Assembly: GCF_001006805.1 (NCBI RefSeq)
Contig: NZ_LN811352.1
Span: forward strand, 680,454-744,453
Origin: Microvirga massiliensis
GTDB taxonomy: Bacteria; Pseudomonadota; Alphaproteobacteria; Rhizobiales; Beijerinckiaceae
Direction: 5' to 3'
DNA length: 64,000 nucleotides
Shown here: piece after piece, positions 29,590-35,622 of the stretch
How positions within the stretch are numbered: position 1 is the first letter of the stretch
Layout: each line of letters starts with the position of its first letter
Program-made: the position numbers and the translations under genes
Notes under the pieces: generated by a model
What the model was told of the DNA's origin: nothing
The model's input: only the letters and a program-made list of their open reading frames with translations
Database searches by the model: none

Positions 29590-29784
29590 ATGGCAGGCGA
29601 CGGGACCTCGAAGCGCGGATTTGCGTCGATGGACGCGGAGCGTCAGCGCGAGATCGCGAGTAAGGGGGGAAAGAGCGTGCCGGCGGAGAAGCGCTCCTTC
29701 TCCCAGGACCGCGAACTTGCTTCGGAGGCTGGACGCAAGGGCGGGCAAGCCTCGGGGGGGCCGCGCAGCAGTACGCAGGAATAG
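29590..29784 (+). CDS. KGG/con-10-type general stress protein
   Basis: 64 residues from the ATG at 29590, which has an excellent ribosome site (AAGGAGG, 5 bp spacing); the frame's earlier ATG at 29551 lies on the promoter and is not used. The repeated KGG units are EIASKGGKSVPAEKRSFSQD and ASEAGRKGGQASGG, typical of the stress-induced KGG/con-10/GsiB-like family of hydrophilic, desiccation-associated proteins. The EcfG-type promoter directly upstream and the terminator directly downstream make it a single-gene unit of the general stress response. Confidence 0.9.
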   Translation: MAGDGTSKRGFASMDAERQREIASKGGKSVPAEKRSFSQDRELASEAGRKGGQASGGPRSSTQE

Positions 29785-29814
29785 TCGTTCGGCGCATTGC
29801 CGCACGATATCGAA

Positions 29815-29841
29815 GGGGCTGCCCATGGGCAGCCCCTTTGC
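29815..29841 (+). terminator. Rho-independent terminator of the KGG gene
   Basis: Perfect 22-bp palindrome GGGGCTGCCC-AT-GGGCAGCCCC (29815-29836) followed by TTTGCTTT, 30 bp after the KGG stop. Confidence 0.75.
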
Positions 29842-29886
29842 TTTAGGCGCCGCATCACACAGCGCAAGGACGTTCGCAGGTCTTGT

Positions 29887-30438
29887 TCAGCCGTCGCTCA
29901 CCAGGCGCAGGTCGGAACGGCCAGAGGCTCGCTCGATGTGAACCTCGTTGCTGGCCGGTGCATCTGCCGAGACAGCCCGGCATGGAACCGGCATATCGAG
30001 CTTCAGCCCTGCCGCCTCGAGTCTTCGCGCGACATCGTAGGCCAGCGCAACGAGCGGTTTGGAATGAGCGACCGATAGGCCGGCCGCGACTCTTTCCGCC
30101 AAGTCGAAGTCTTGCCGGCTGCAAGCAGCCAAAAGATCGATGAGGCGACCCTCATCCGCCGTACCACGGCGGGTTTCCGGGCGCCCATAGGCCAACGGTT
30201 CACGCCTTTCTCGACGCAGACCGAACGCCAGCAGAAGAGCATCGGACACGATCCCCTTGGCGAGTTGGGAGTTCATCGACTTGGTGAGCCGCTCCTCCAG
30301 CGTATCGAGAGCCGAGATGTCATAGTGCTCCTCGAAATTTCCAAGCACCCGGAAGATGTCGAGGACGGGAACCAATGCGGGCGGGAACAGCAAGAATATT
30401 GTTTCACTCTCGCCGTGAGTGGCGACCGACTCAACCAT
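29887..30438 (-). CDS. Uncharacterised protein of the stress island (183 residues)
   Basis: Started at the ATG at 30438 (MVESVATHGESETIFLLFP) because GAGAGG lies 5 bp upstream; an alternative start at 30462 adds 8 residues. The protein is soluble-looking with an amphipathic helical middle part (LDTLEERLTKSMNSQLAKG) and a segment RLIDLLAACSRQDFDLAERV. I recognise no family. It follows a 70-residue frame by 48 bp, and both lie downstream of the EcfG-type promoter at 30771-30795, so stress induction is likely. Confidence 0.6.
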   Translation of the reverse strand: MVESVATHGESETIFLLFPPALVPVLDIFRVLGNFEEHYDISALDTLEERLTKSMNSQLAKGIVSDALLLAFGLRRERREPLAYGRPETRRGTADEGRLIDLLAACSRQDFDLAERVAAGLSVAHSKPLVALAYDVARRLEAAGLKLDMPVPCRAVSADAPASNEVHIERASGRSDLRLVSDG

Positions 30439-30485
30439 TACGACCTCTCGTCGCGCGATCACCGGCTGCAGGCATCTGCGCGTCT

Positions 30486-30698
30486 CTATTGCCTGCCACT
30501 GGGCATGCGGCTTCCAGGGATCTGTCGGGACGGCATGACAAGGTAACGATCGACCATGAACGGGCAGATCACGTCATCGCTCGACCGCATGGCGATCACG
30601 CCACTCAACCGGGAGGAGATGTCGGCCTCATCGGTCGGGTAGGCGCTCGACCCGGGGCGCTGCAGTTCTAACGGAGAATCCCGGCATAAACGGAGCAT
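30486..30698 (-). CDS. Small hypothetical protein (70 residues), possible first gene of an EcfG-driven unit
   Basis: Frame from 30698 (MLRLCRDSPLELQRPGSSAY) to 30486. Codon third positions are mostly G/C and the frame is the first open one after the EcfG-type promoter at 30771-30795, giving a leader of about 65 nt. The ribosome site is weak. No family is recognised. It may be real or a leader region of the 183-residue gene downstream. Confidence 0.4.
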   Translation of the reverse strand: MLRLCRDSPLELQRPGSSAYPTDEADISSRLSGVIAMRSSDDVICPFMVDRYLVMPSRQIPGSRMPSGRQ

Positions 30699-30770
30699 GT
30701 CAGACTCGTGAATCCGTCACTGGTGAGATCCCTCCACCATGAGGTGACTGGGGTTCTTTGCGCCGGGGAC

Positions 30771-30795
30771 AACGTCCGTTCGGAATCGGGGTTCC
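30771..30795 (-). promoter_or_regulatory. EcfG-type promoter (GGAAC-N16-CGTT)
   Basis: Reverse strand -35 GGAAC (30795-30791) and -10 CGTT (30774-30771), 16-bp spacer. It reads toward the 70- and 183-residue genes and is divergent from the sRNA promoter at 30848. Confidence 0.65.
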
Positions 30796-30847
30796 TGTCG
30801 TGTTGCCGCGACACCACCTCGCCCGGCCGGGCTGCGAGAAGCGGCCT

Positions 30848-30872
30848 GGAACTTTCCTGCTCTATTGGGGTT
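30848..30872 (+). promoter_or_regulatory. EcfG-type promoter of candidate sRNA A (GGAAC-N16-GGTT)
   Basis: -35 GGAAC at 30848-30852, -10 GGTT at 30869-30872, 16-bp spacer. A strong terminator lies only about 50-80 bp further on, so the promoter serves a very short transcript. Confidence 0.68.
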
Positions 30873-30878
30873 GAGGCC

Positions 30879-30955
30879 TTAACTGGCCTACATCTGCCCC
30901 CACGGGCCAGCACCTTTCGGGCGCGATCGGTCCTTCCGATCGCGCTTCTTTTTCA
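30879..30955 (+). ncRNA. Candidate general-stress small RNA A (about 77 nt)
   Basis: Predicted from an EcfG-type promoter ending at 30872 and a strong Rho-independent terminator ending near 30955. The 5' part folds as a hairpin CTGGCC (30883-30888) / GGCCAG (30905-30910) with a 16-nt C-rich loop containing CTGCCCCCAC. The 3' part is a 10-bp perfect stem (30921-30930 with 30936-30945), loop TCCTT, followed by TTCTTTTT. C-rich exposed loops are the usual mRNA-targeting, anti-Shine-Dalgarno element of alphaproteobacterial sRNAs, including sigma-T-dependent GsrN of Caulobacter. No good ORF fits the transcript. It shares architecture with candidate B at 32906. Confidence 0.6.
30921..30954 (+). terminator. 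Rho-independent terminator of candidate sRNA A
   Basis: GCGCGATCGG and its exact complement CCGATCGCGC with the 5-nt loop TCCTT, followed by TTCTTTTT. Confidence 0.8.
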
Positions 30956-31066
30956 ACCTCGACGGATCGAGGTGTGGCGACGGGCAGTCCCGATCTGCAG
31001 CGCCCTTCATCCCGACAAGCTGGCTGTCCTGGGCGCAGGCCGTCGATTCCTTCTCGCCACGAGCGA

Positions 31067-31094
31067 ACGCCCGGCAAAGAGCCGGGCGTCTTTC
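31067..31094 (+). terminator. Hairpin, possible terminator
   Basis: ACGCCCGGC (31067-31075), loop AAAGA, GCCGGGCGT (31081-31089), then CTTTC. The stem is perfect but the T-run is weak. I see no promoter or gene immediately upstream that it obviously ends. Confidence 0.45.
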
Positions 31095-31181
31095 ACAGTC
31101 CGATCTGGATGACGGCTCGCGGGGATATCACGGGGCCTCCGCAATAGGATGCGAGGTGGTCGCGCCTATGCCCTTGGGGCA

Positions 31182-32039
31182 CTATTGCTTCGGAGCGGAC
31201 GTGGCCCTGCCATCGGCATCGCGGGAGCGCGTGCGGAATGCCGGAGCCGCCTCGAGTTCCGCCTTCGTCATCCGGAGGACAATCCGATTAGGCGAGGCAC
31301 CGTTGCTCATCGCCGTTCCAGGGGCTGCACTGCTTCCCGCATTTGGGCCGCTATTGCCGGTGTTCCCCGTCGTGGCCGTTGCCTGATTGGTCGCGGTGTC
31401 CTGCTGACGCGAAGCAGGCCCGGAAGTATCGACGGTGCTGCCCGTCGCCTCGGTGGCCGGTTTCTCGGCACCGCCCGTAGTGCTGATGGGGGCCGGCCGG
31501 CCTGTTCCGGAGTCGGACCGTGCAACACGCGGAGCCGCCGCGAATTCGAGCTCGCTCATGGCGACCGCAACATCCTTCTCGCCGATCCCGAGAAAGCCCC
31601 CGACACCGATCACGACTGCCAAGGCACGACCGTCGCGATCAATTACGATGTCGTTGACGTCGCCAATAGCCTCATTGCTCGTCGAGACGACGGTGGTGCC
31701 GATGAGTTTAGAGGCCAGCACCTGATTTTGCTGCAACTGAGTCATGAAACGGTTCTGCGCGCCGAGTTGTGCCGAACTCGAACTCGCCGGCGCTCCCGCG
31801 GGCGACGCAGACCTGGCAGCCGGAGAGGCTGTTGTGCCTGCGGAAGTTCCGCCCGAGACGGACGGGCCGCCGGCCGCATTCGGCTGCATTGCGGGCGATC
31901 CTTTCGCCGGAGAGCCCGATCCCGCCGCAAGGGGGCGATCCGTAGCACCCGACGGTGGAGGCGGAGCGTTCTGTGCCATTGCCGGGGCAACTGCGAGAGC
32001 AGTCGCTACGAGGCAGGTCGCCATGGGCTTGTTCAGCAT
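31182..32039 (-). CDS. Exported PRC-barrel domain protein
   Basis: 285 residues from 32039. The N-terminus is a signal peptide (MLNKPMATCLVATALAVAPA, cut near MAQ), followed by a long low-complexity Ala/Gly/Ser/Pro/Thr region. A PRC-barrel spans roughly residues 108-180: SKLIGTTVVSTSNEAIGDVN and LAVVIGVGGFLGIGEKDVAV are the typical strands of this fold. The C-terminal part is again low-complexity (Thr/Gly/Asn rich), then SNGASPNRIVLRMTKAELEA. Such proteins are frequent in Methylobacteriaceae and stress-induced in several rhizobia. An EcfG-type promoter at 32096-32120 lies 57 bp upstream. Confidence 0.85.
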   Translation of the reverse strand: MLNKPMATCLVATALAVAPAMAQNAPPPPSGATDRPLAAGSGSPAKGSPAMQPNAAGGPSVSGGTSAGTTASPAARSASPAGAPASSSSAQLGAQNRFMTQLQQNQVLASKLIGTTVVSTSNEAIGDVNDIVIDRDGRALAVVIGVGGFLGIGEKDVAVAMSELEFAAAPRVARSDSGTGRPAPISTTGGAEKPATEATGSTVDTSGPASRQQDTATNQATATTGNTGNSGPNAGSSAAPGTAMSNGASPNRIVLRMTKAELEAAPAFRTRSRDADGRATSAPKQ

Positions 32040-32095
32040 GCATCACCTCCTGGAGCACATTGGATTGCGAACGGCGCCGATGGGCGCCTGCGTTC

Positions 32096-32120
32096 AACGC
32101 CACGTCGGCGTGCACGTTCC
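32096..32120 (-). promoter_or_regulatory. EcfG-type promoter of the PRC-barrel gene (GGAAC-N16-CGTT)
   Basis: Reverse strand -35 GGAAC (32120-32116), -10 CGTT (32099-32096), 16-bp spacer; transcription would begin near 32089, about 50 bp before the start codon. Confidence 0.75.
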
Positions 32121-32274
32121 GACTGACGGCCGTGGGGAGGGTTCGGACCCCCCGGCCCGCGGAAGGCCGGAACTCCGTACGAATTTTCCCAAGACCAGTC
32201 TGCACCTCAGGCTGCGCACCGCACGACAGGCGTCAGCTACCGGATCTGCGAACCGTGATCCGGCCGATGCAAGT

Positions 32275-32751
32275 TCACGACCCTGCGGGGGTAGCCAGAC
32301 TCGCGAGGCAGAGCCGCGCAATTCGGGGCGCTTCAGGACTCGCGAGAGGGCTTATACTGCGCTCACACCCGATCGGCATTGGCGCACGACGCGGATCTGT
32401 CCTGTTGGCAGGCTCGGAGTCGTTCGGCGGAGTCGTGGGCCCGCCGGAGGGCTTCAGCACGATCTGAGGGATCTCGGCGCCCCGTGCGACCCGGGTGATC
32501 CCGGTCATCGGGTCCGACATGTAGAGAAGCCTGCCGTCGCGGGCTCGAAGTATGATCTGCCCTCCGGACAGGCTCCGGATCTCCGTACTGGCTACGGGCT
32601 CGCGCGCGGCGATCTTCGGAGCTGCGAGCCGGTCGCCACGGGGCAGCGCTTCAGAGGAGCCGACCTGGTGACGAACCATCGCCGGCGCTGCACTGGCCAG
32701 TACGAACGCGGCGCTCGCCAATCCCGCGAGCATTGTGGATGCGCCAAACAT
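32275..32751 (-). CDS. Exported protein of unknown function (158 residues)
   Basis: Started at 32751 (MFGASTMLAGLASAAFVLAS), giving a clean signal peptide. The longer frame to 32853 would run through the EcfG-type promoter at 32792-32816, so it is not used. The mature protein has a small beta-rich core (IRSLSGGQIILRARDGRLLY, MTGITRVARGAEIPQIVL), a Pro/Asn linker and a C-terminal Cys-containing motif GCERSISPLASPEAPRIARL. I know no function. The two cysteines (GCERS and RLCLAS) could form a disulfide in the periplasm. Confidence 0.72.
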   Translation of the reverse strand: MFGASTMLAGLASAAFVLASAAPAMVRHQVGSSEALPRGDRLAAPKIAAREPVASTEIRSLSGGQIILRARDGRLLYMSDPMTGITRVARGAEIPQIVLKPSGGPTTPPNDSEPANRTDPRRAPMPIGCERSISPLASPEAPRIARLCLASLATPAGS

Positions 32752-32791
32752 CTTGGGAGTTCCCCGGGCTTCCAGCAAAGGTTGGCTTATC

Positions 32792-32816
32792 AACGCGGGA
32801 TTTACAGCCCAGTTCC
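32792..32816 (-). promoter_or_regulatory. EcfG-type promoter (GGAAC-N16-CGTT)
   Basis: Reverse strand -35 GGAAC (32816-32812) and -10 CGTT (32795-32792), 16-bp spacer, leading to the exported-protein gene starting at 32751. Its position fixes that start codon. Confidence 0.72.
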
Positions 32817-32874
32817 TGGAGCGCCCGAGTAGCCGCAAATTCTTTCTGAGCAAAAATCTCTGACGGGTTCTTGT

Positions 32875-32899
32875 GGAACCTTTGTTTCGACCGCACGTT
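32875..32899 (+). promoter_or_regulatory. EcfG-type promoter of candidate sRNA B (GGAAC-N16-CGTT)
   Basis: -35 GGAAC at 32875-32879, -10 CGTT at 32896-32899, 16-bp spacer: an exact consensus match. A terminator follows within 100 bp and no gene lies between. Confidence 0.75.
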
Positions 32900-32905
32900 T
32901 CTCAA

Positions 32906-32992
32906 GCACCCGGCCACCTGGTCCTCCCCGCATTCCCCTTGTGCATTGGCCGGAACCTTAGACGGGTCAGTTTTCTGACCCGTCTTTTTTGA
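32906..32992 (+). ncRNA. Candidate general-stress small RNA B (about 86 nt)
   Basis: Transcript predicted from the exact EcfG consensus promoter ending at 32899 to the T-run at 32992. Domain 1 is a hairpin CCGGCCA (32910-32916) / TGGCCGG (32948-32954) enclosing a 31-nt loop with two C-runs (GTCCTCCCCG and ATTCCCC), the first containing the anti-Shine-Dalgarno sequence CCTCCCC. Domain 2 is the Rho-independent terminator at 32962-32991. The layout (stem with C-rich loop plus terminator) is the same as candidate A at 30879 and recalls GsrN of Caulobacter, though no sequence identity is claimed. It lies between an exported-protein gene and phyR, both transcribed away from or against it. Confidence 0.68.
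32962..32991 (+). terminator. Rho-independent terminator of candidate sRNA B
   Basis: GACGGGTCAG-TTTT-CTGACCCGTC (32962-32985) followed by TTTTTT: a perfect 10-bp stem with a strong T-run. Confidence 0.85.
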
Positions 32993-33030
32993 GCAGAGCG
33001 CTCGAGCGCCGCTTGCCTTTGCAAACAAAA

Positions 33031-33050
33031 GCCCGGCACATCGGCCGGGC
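33031..33050 (-). terminator. Terminator of phyR (bidirectional hairpin)
   Basis: GCCCGGC / GCCGGGC arms around ACATCG, with AAAA on the left and TTTTT on the right, so it can end transcription in both directions. It lies 28 bp after the phyR stop. Confidence 0.75.
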
Positions 33051-33077
33051 TTTTTCGCTGATCCACGCGGGAGGGTA

Positions 33078-33878
33078 TCAGGCGGTGGCGCGCACCTCGC
33101 GGCGTCGCGCGCTCTGCTGAAAGAACAGGGCTTGGCTGATCACGGCCGAGACATTGGCCGGCTGGAAAGGCTTAGCGATCAGAAATGCTGGCTCCGGCCG
33201 TTCGCCCGTCAGGAAGCGCTCCGGATAGGCCGTGATGAAGATCACAGGCACCTCGAAGCTCTTGAGGAGGTCGTTCACCGCATCGAGCCCCGAGCTGCCA
33301 TCGGCCAACTGGATATCGGCCAGAATGAGGCCCGGACGCTTCGAGCCGGCCAGCTTGACCGCTTCCGTACGGGTACGTGCCACACCAGTGACATTATGAC
33401 CGAGCCCCTCGACCAAGGCCTCGAGATCCATGGCAATAAGGGGCTCATCCTCGATGATGAGGATGTCCGTGGCCATGTCTGCGGCAAGTTCGCGACCCGC
33501 CTCGTCCACGAGTTCGCGGACGGTCTCCGTATCAACGGAGAGGATCGAGGCCGTCTCCTCCTCGGAGAATCCTTCCAGGCAGGACAGAAGAAATGCCTGC
33601 CGAGGCAAGGGCGTGATCTGCCCGATGCGGACTTCCGCAGGCAGGTCGCGCTGGATCTGCTCGCTTTTCCCATTCACGGACAGCGAGTTCCAGATCCGGG
33701 TAAATACCTGAAAAAGCTCTACCTTCACATTGGCCGACCCGATCGTATCCGGTTCGCTGACCAATGTTTCGAGTGTCGCAGCCACGTAAGCGTCGCCAGC
33801 CATCTGGCTGCCGGTGAGTGCGCGGGCGTAGCGGCGGAGGTATGGCAAGTGCTGGACGACAAGCTGGGCTGTCGACAT
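33078..33878 (-). CDS. phyR: PhyR, response regulator and anti-anti-sigma factor of the general stress response
   Basis: 266 residues from the ATG at 33878 (MSTAQLVVQHLPYLRRYARA), with AAGGGGA upstream; the 24 residues added by the longer frame are not PhyR-like. Residues about 5-130 form the ECF-sigma-like domain (ending in SEEETASILSVDTETVRELV), which has lost DNA binding and binds NepR. Residues about 138-255 are a receiver domain with acidic pocket E143/D144 and phospho-acceptor D188 (LILADIQLADG), Thr in VIFITAYPE and Lys in FLIAKPF. Phosphorylated PhyR captures NepR and frees EcfG. It is divergent from nepR-ecfG, the canonical arrangement, and has its own EcfG-type promoter. No PhyK/LovK-type kinase gene is in the window. 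Confidence 0.96.
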   Translation of the reverse strand: MSTAQLVVQHLPYLRRYARALTGSQMAGDAYVAATLETLVSEPDTIGSANVKVELFQVFTRIWNSLSVNGKSEQIQRDLPAEVRIGQITPLPRQAFLLSCLEGFSEEETASILSVDTETVRELVDEAGRELAADMATDILIIEDEPLIAMDLEALVEGLGHNVTGVARTRTEAVKLAGSKRPGLILADIQLADGSSGLDAVNDLLKSFEVPVIFITAYPERFLTGERPEPAFLIAKPFQPANVSAVISQALFFQQSARRREVRATA

Positions 33879-33936
33879 TCGCGTCCCCTTGAAGAGATTG
33901 CTCTTTAGCCCTGGCGGGCGATGATACGCCCGTTCC

Positions 33937-33961
33937 AACGCCTTTCCCACAGCAAGGTTCC
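33937..33961 (-). promoter_or_regulatory. EcfG-type promoter of phyR (GGAAC-N16-CGTT)
   Basis: Reverse strand -35 GGAAC (33961-33957), -10 CGTT (33940-33937), 16-bp spacer, 59 bp before the phyR start. Its -35 lies only 8 bp from the -35 of the divergent nepR promoter. Confidence 0.82.
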
Positions 33962-33969
33962 AAGCTGCC

Positions 33970-33994
33970 GGAACCGAGAGCGAGAGTGCGCGTT
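33970..33994 (+). promoter_or_regulatory. EcfG-type promoter of nepR-ecfG (GGAAC-N16-CGTT)
   Basis: -35 GGAAC at 33970-33974, -10 CGTT at 33991-33994, 16-bp spacer, about 62 bp before the nepR start. It provides the usual positive autoregulation of the sigma factor operon. Confidence 0.82.
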
Positions 33995-34056
33995 ATCAGG
34001 AACAAAATCCAGTAGCAAACGGCCAAGCTCGCCGAAGGCCGATTAAGGGGTTTCGG

Positions 34057-34284
34057 ATGAATCGTGACAATCGGCTGGCTCGGGCAGTCCCCGACCAGGC
34101 GCCCGCTCCCAAAGTGTCAGCCGCTCCAAGGGTGGATCGGACAGCACAGGCGCGAATCGGTGACAAGCTGCGGTCCATGTATGCGGACCTCGTCCAGCAG
34201 CCGGTTCCGGATCGCTTTACCGATCTCCTCTCGCAACTCCAGGAATCCGACGATGTCGCCGATGGAGCGGAGAAGCGGGCATGA
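34057..34284 (+). CDS. nepR: NepR, anti-sigma factor of EcfG
   Basis: 75 residues. The conserved NepR core of two helices is RIGDKLRSMYADLVQQPVPD followed by RFTDLLSQLQ (about residues 33-62); the N-terminus is variable and probably disordered. NepR sequesters EcfG until phosphorylated PhyR binds it. The stop overlaps the ecfG start (ATGA), which keeps both proteins in fixed ratio. Confidence 0.93.
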   Translation: MNRDNRLARAVPDQAPAPKVSAAPRVDRTAQARIGDKLRSMYADLVQQPVPDRFTDLLSQLQESDDVADGAEKRA

Positions 34285-34829
34285 GTGTCGATCCCGAAAT
34301 GCGGGATGCGCTCCTGGCCGCTGTTCCCGGCCTTCGTGCCTTTGCGATCTCGCTCAGCGGCCAGGTCGATCGCGCCGACGACCTCGTCCAGGACACGCTT
34401 CTGCGGGCTCTTGCCAATATCGATCGCTTTGAGCGCGGGACGAACCTAAACGCCTGGCTCTTTACGATCCTGCGCAATCTCTTCCATTCCGAGTTCCGGA
34501 AACGACGCCGCGAAGTGGAGGACCCTGACGGGTCGCTCGCAGGCCGCCTCCAGATTCAACCGGAACAAGGCGCACATCTGGATTTTGAGGATTTTCGCGA
34601 GGCACTCAACAAGCTCCCGGCAGATCAGCGGGAGGCCCTGCTCCTCGTCGGTGCGTCCGGGTTCTCCTATGAGGAGGCTGCCAATATCTGTGGTTGCGCG
34701 GTCGGCACCATCAAGAGCCGCGTCAACCGTGCACGTTCGCGTCTGGCCGCTCTTCTGGCCGTCGATGGGGTAGAGGATCTCGGCCCTGACCGGACCACCC
34801 GCGCGGCCCTCCAGACTGCAGCGCTCTGA
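34281..34829 (+). CDS. ecfG: EcfG, general stress response ECF sigma factor
   Basis: 182 residues. Region 2 (RADDLVQDTLLRALANIDRF, then NLNAWLFTILRNLFHSEFRK) and region 4 (LPADQREALLLVGASGFSYE and CAVGTIKSRVNRARSRLAAL) are both complete. It directs RNA polymerase to promoters of the GGAAC-N16/17-CGTT type, many of which are readable around it. It shares most of its residues with the second sigma factor at 38191, pointing to duplication. A terminator follows 22 bp after the stop. Confidence 0.95.
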   Translation: MSVDPEMRDALLAAVPGLRAFAISLSGQVDRADDLVQDTLLRALANIDRFERGTNLNAWLFTILRNLFHSEFRKRRREVEDPDGSLAGRLQIQPEQGAHLDFEDFREALNKLPADQREALLLVGASGFSYEEAANICGCAVGTIKSRVNRARSRLAALLAVDGVEDLGPDRTTRAALQTAAL

Positions 34830-34850
34830 TTTCGGCTTCGGCCGAATCGA

Positions 34851-34880
34851 ACGCCGCCCGGATTTCCAGGCGGCGTTTTT
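34851..34880 (+). terminator. Rho-independent terminator of nepR-ecfG
   Basis: ACGCCGCC (34851-34858) / GGCGGCGT (34869-34876) with a 10-nt loop, followed by TTTTC. Confidence 0.8.
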
Positions 34881-34901
34881 CGAATGCAGAGGGGATCACA
34901 T

Positions 34902-35084
34902 TCACAGCGGAGTGCGTGGGCTCCGGCCTCGGAGAAGGCCGATCACCGCGGAAATCGCGAACAGCACGATAGCCACGAAGAAGATCAGCTTCGCGATCTC
35001 GACCGCCGTTCCGGCGATGCCGCCGAAGCCGAATACCGCCGCTATAAGGGCGATGATCAGGAAAGTGACTGCCCAGCCAAGCAT
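34902..35084 (-). CDS. DUF1328/UPF0391 small membrane protein
   Basis: 60 residues, almost entirely hydrophobic with two membrane helices: [20 protein letters not shown] and [20 protein letters not shown], joined by the typical [10 protein letters not shown] turn. It matches the DUF1328 (YtjA/UPF0391) family, small inner-membrane proteins repeatedly found under stress sigma-factor control. An EcfG-type promoter at 35136-35161 lies 52 bp upstream. Its biochemical role is unknown. Confidence 0.92.
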   Translation of the reverse strand: MLGWAVTFLIIALIAAVFGFGGIAGTAVEIAKLIFFVAIVLFAISAVIGLLRGRSPRTPL

Positions 35085-35135
35085 AGTATTACCTCGCGCT
35101 TTGGAATATCAGCCCTAAGCTGATGACGGCTGGAC

Positions 35136-35161
35136 AACGTCAAGCGGAACCGTGAAGTTCC
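35136..35161 (-). promoter_or_regulatory. EcfG-type promoter of the DUF1328 gene (GGAAC-N17-CGTT)
   Basis: Reverse strand -35 GGAAC (35161-35157), -10 CGTT (35139-35136), 17-bp spacer. Confidence 0.72.
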
Positions 35162-35241
35162 GAACGCCAAGACACAGGCCGCAGGAAGTTGCCGTTCATC
35201 CGCATTAAGAACCCATTGCTGAGGCGGGGCTGAAGGCTTGT

Positions 35242-35266
35242 GGAACCGCGTATTGATGTCGACGTT
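35242..35266 (+). promoter_or_regulatory. EcfG-type promoter (GGAAC-N16-CGTT)
   Basis: -35 GGAAC at 35242-35246, -10 CGTT at 35263-35266, 16-bp spacer. Transcription from about 35273 leaves a very short leader before the ATG at 35291. Confidence 0.75.
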
Positions 35267-35290
35267 TTATTGAGCAGAATGGAGGTATAC

Positions 35291-35494
35291 ATGACGCGCC
35301 CAGTCGCCATGCGCTCTGCCATTTTGTTCATCGCGTTTTCGGCGCTATTCGCGGCGACCGGTCTGGTGAGCGGAATTCCCCTTGCAGAAATTCTCTTCCT
35401 GATCACGGCCTCGATCGGTGTCTTGATGGCCGGCTTCGCAGTGGCATCGGCGGCACCCGCGCCGATTCCGGTACGCGTGCGACGCCATCGATGA
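35291..35494 (+). CDS. Small two-helix membrane protein (67 residues), stress island
   Basis: Started at 35291 (MTRPVAMRSAILFIAFSALF) because GGAGG lies 5 bp upstream and the EcfG-type promoter at 35242-35266 rules out the earlier frame start at 35240. Two hydrophobic segments (AILFIAFSALFAATGLV and ILFLITASIGVLMAGFAVAS) are followed by a basic tail (RVRRHR), predicting both ends in the cytoplasm. No family is recognised. It is a single-gene unit with its own promoter and terminator. Confidence 0.75.
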   Translation: MTRPVAMRSAILFIAFSALFAATGLVSGIPLAEILFLITASIGVLMAGFAVASAAPAPIPVRVRRHR

Positions 35495-35533
35495 ACGATT
35501 TTGCAGAATCACGAACGGTCACATGACCAGATG

Positions 35534-35563
35534 GAGAGCGCCGGCACACGGCGCTCTCTTTTT
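35534..35563 (+). terminator. Rho-independent terminator
   Basis: GAGAGCGCCG / CGGCGCTCTC perfect 10-bp stem, loop GCACA, followed by TTTTT; it ends the 67-residue membrane protein unit. Confidence 0.85.
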
Positions 35564-35622
35564 GTGAAGACCGTGACGCTCGGTTCCTGCCAAATTTGCT
35601 GAGAAGCGGCGTCTCTCGAAGA

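Noticed and set aside
30708-31112. 134-residue forward frame across the sRNA A region
   Set aside because: It runs through the predicted promoter and terminator and has no family resemblance; the sRNA explanation fits better.
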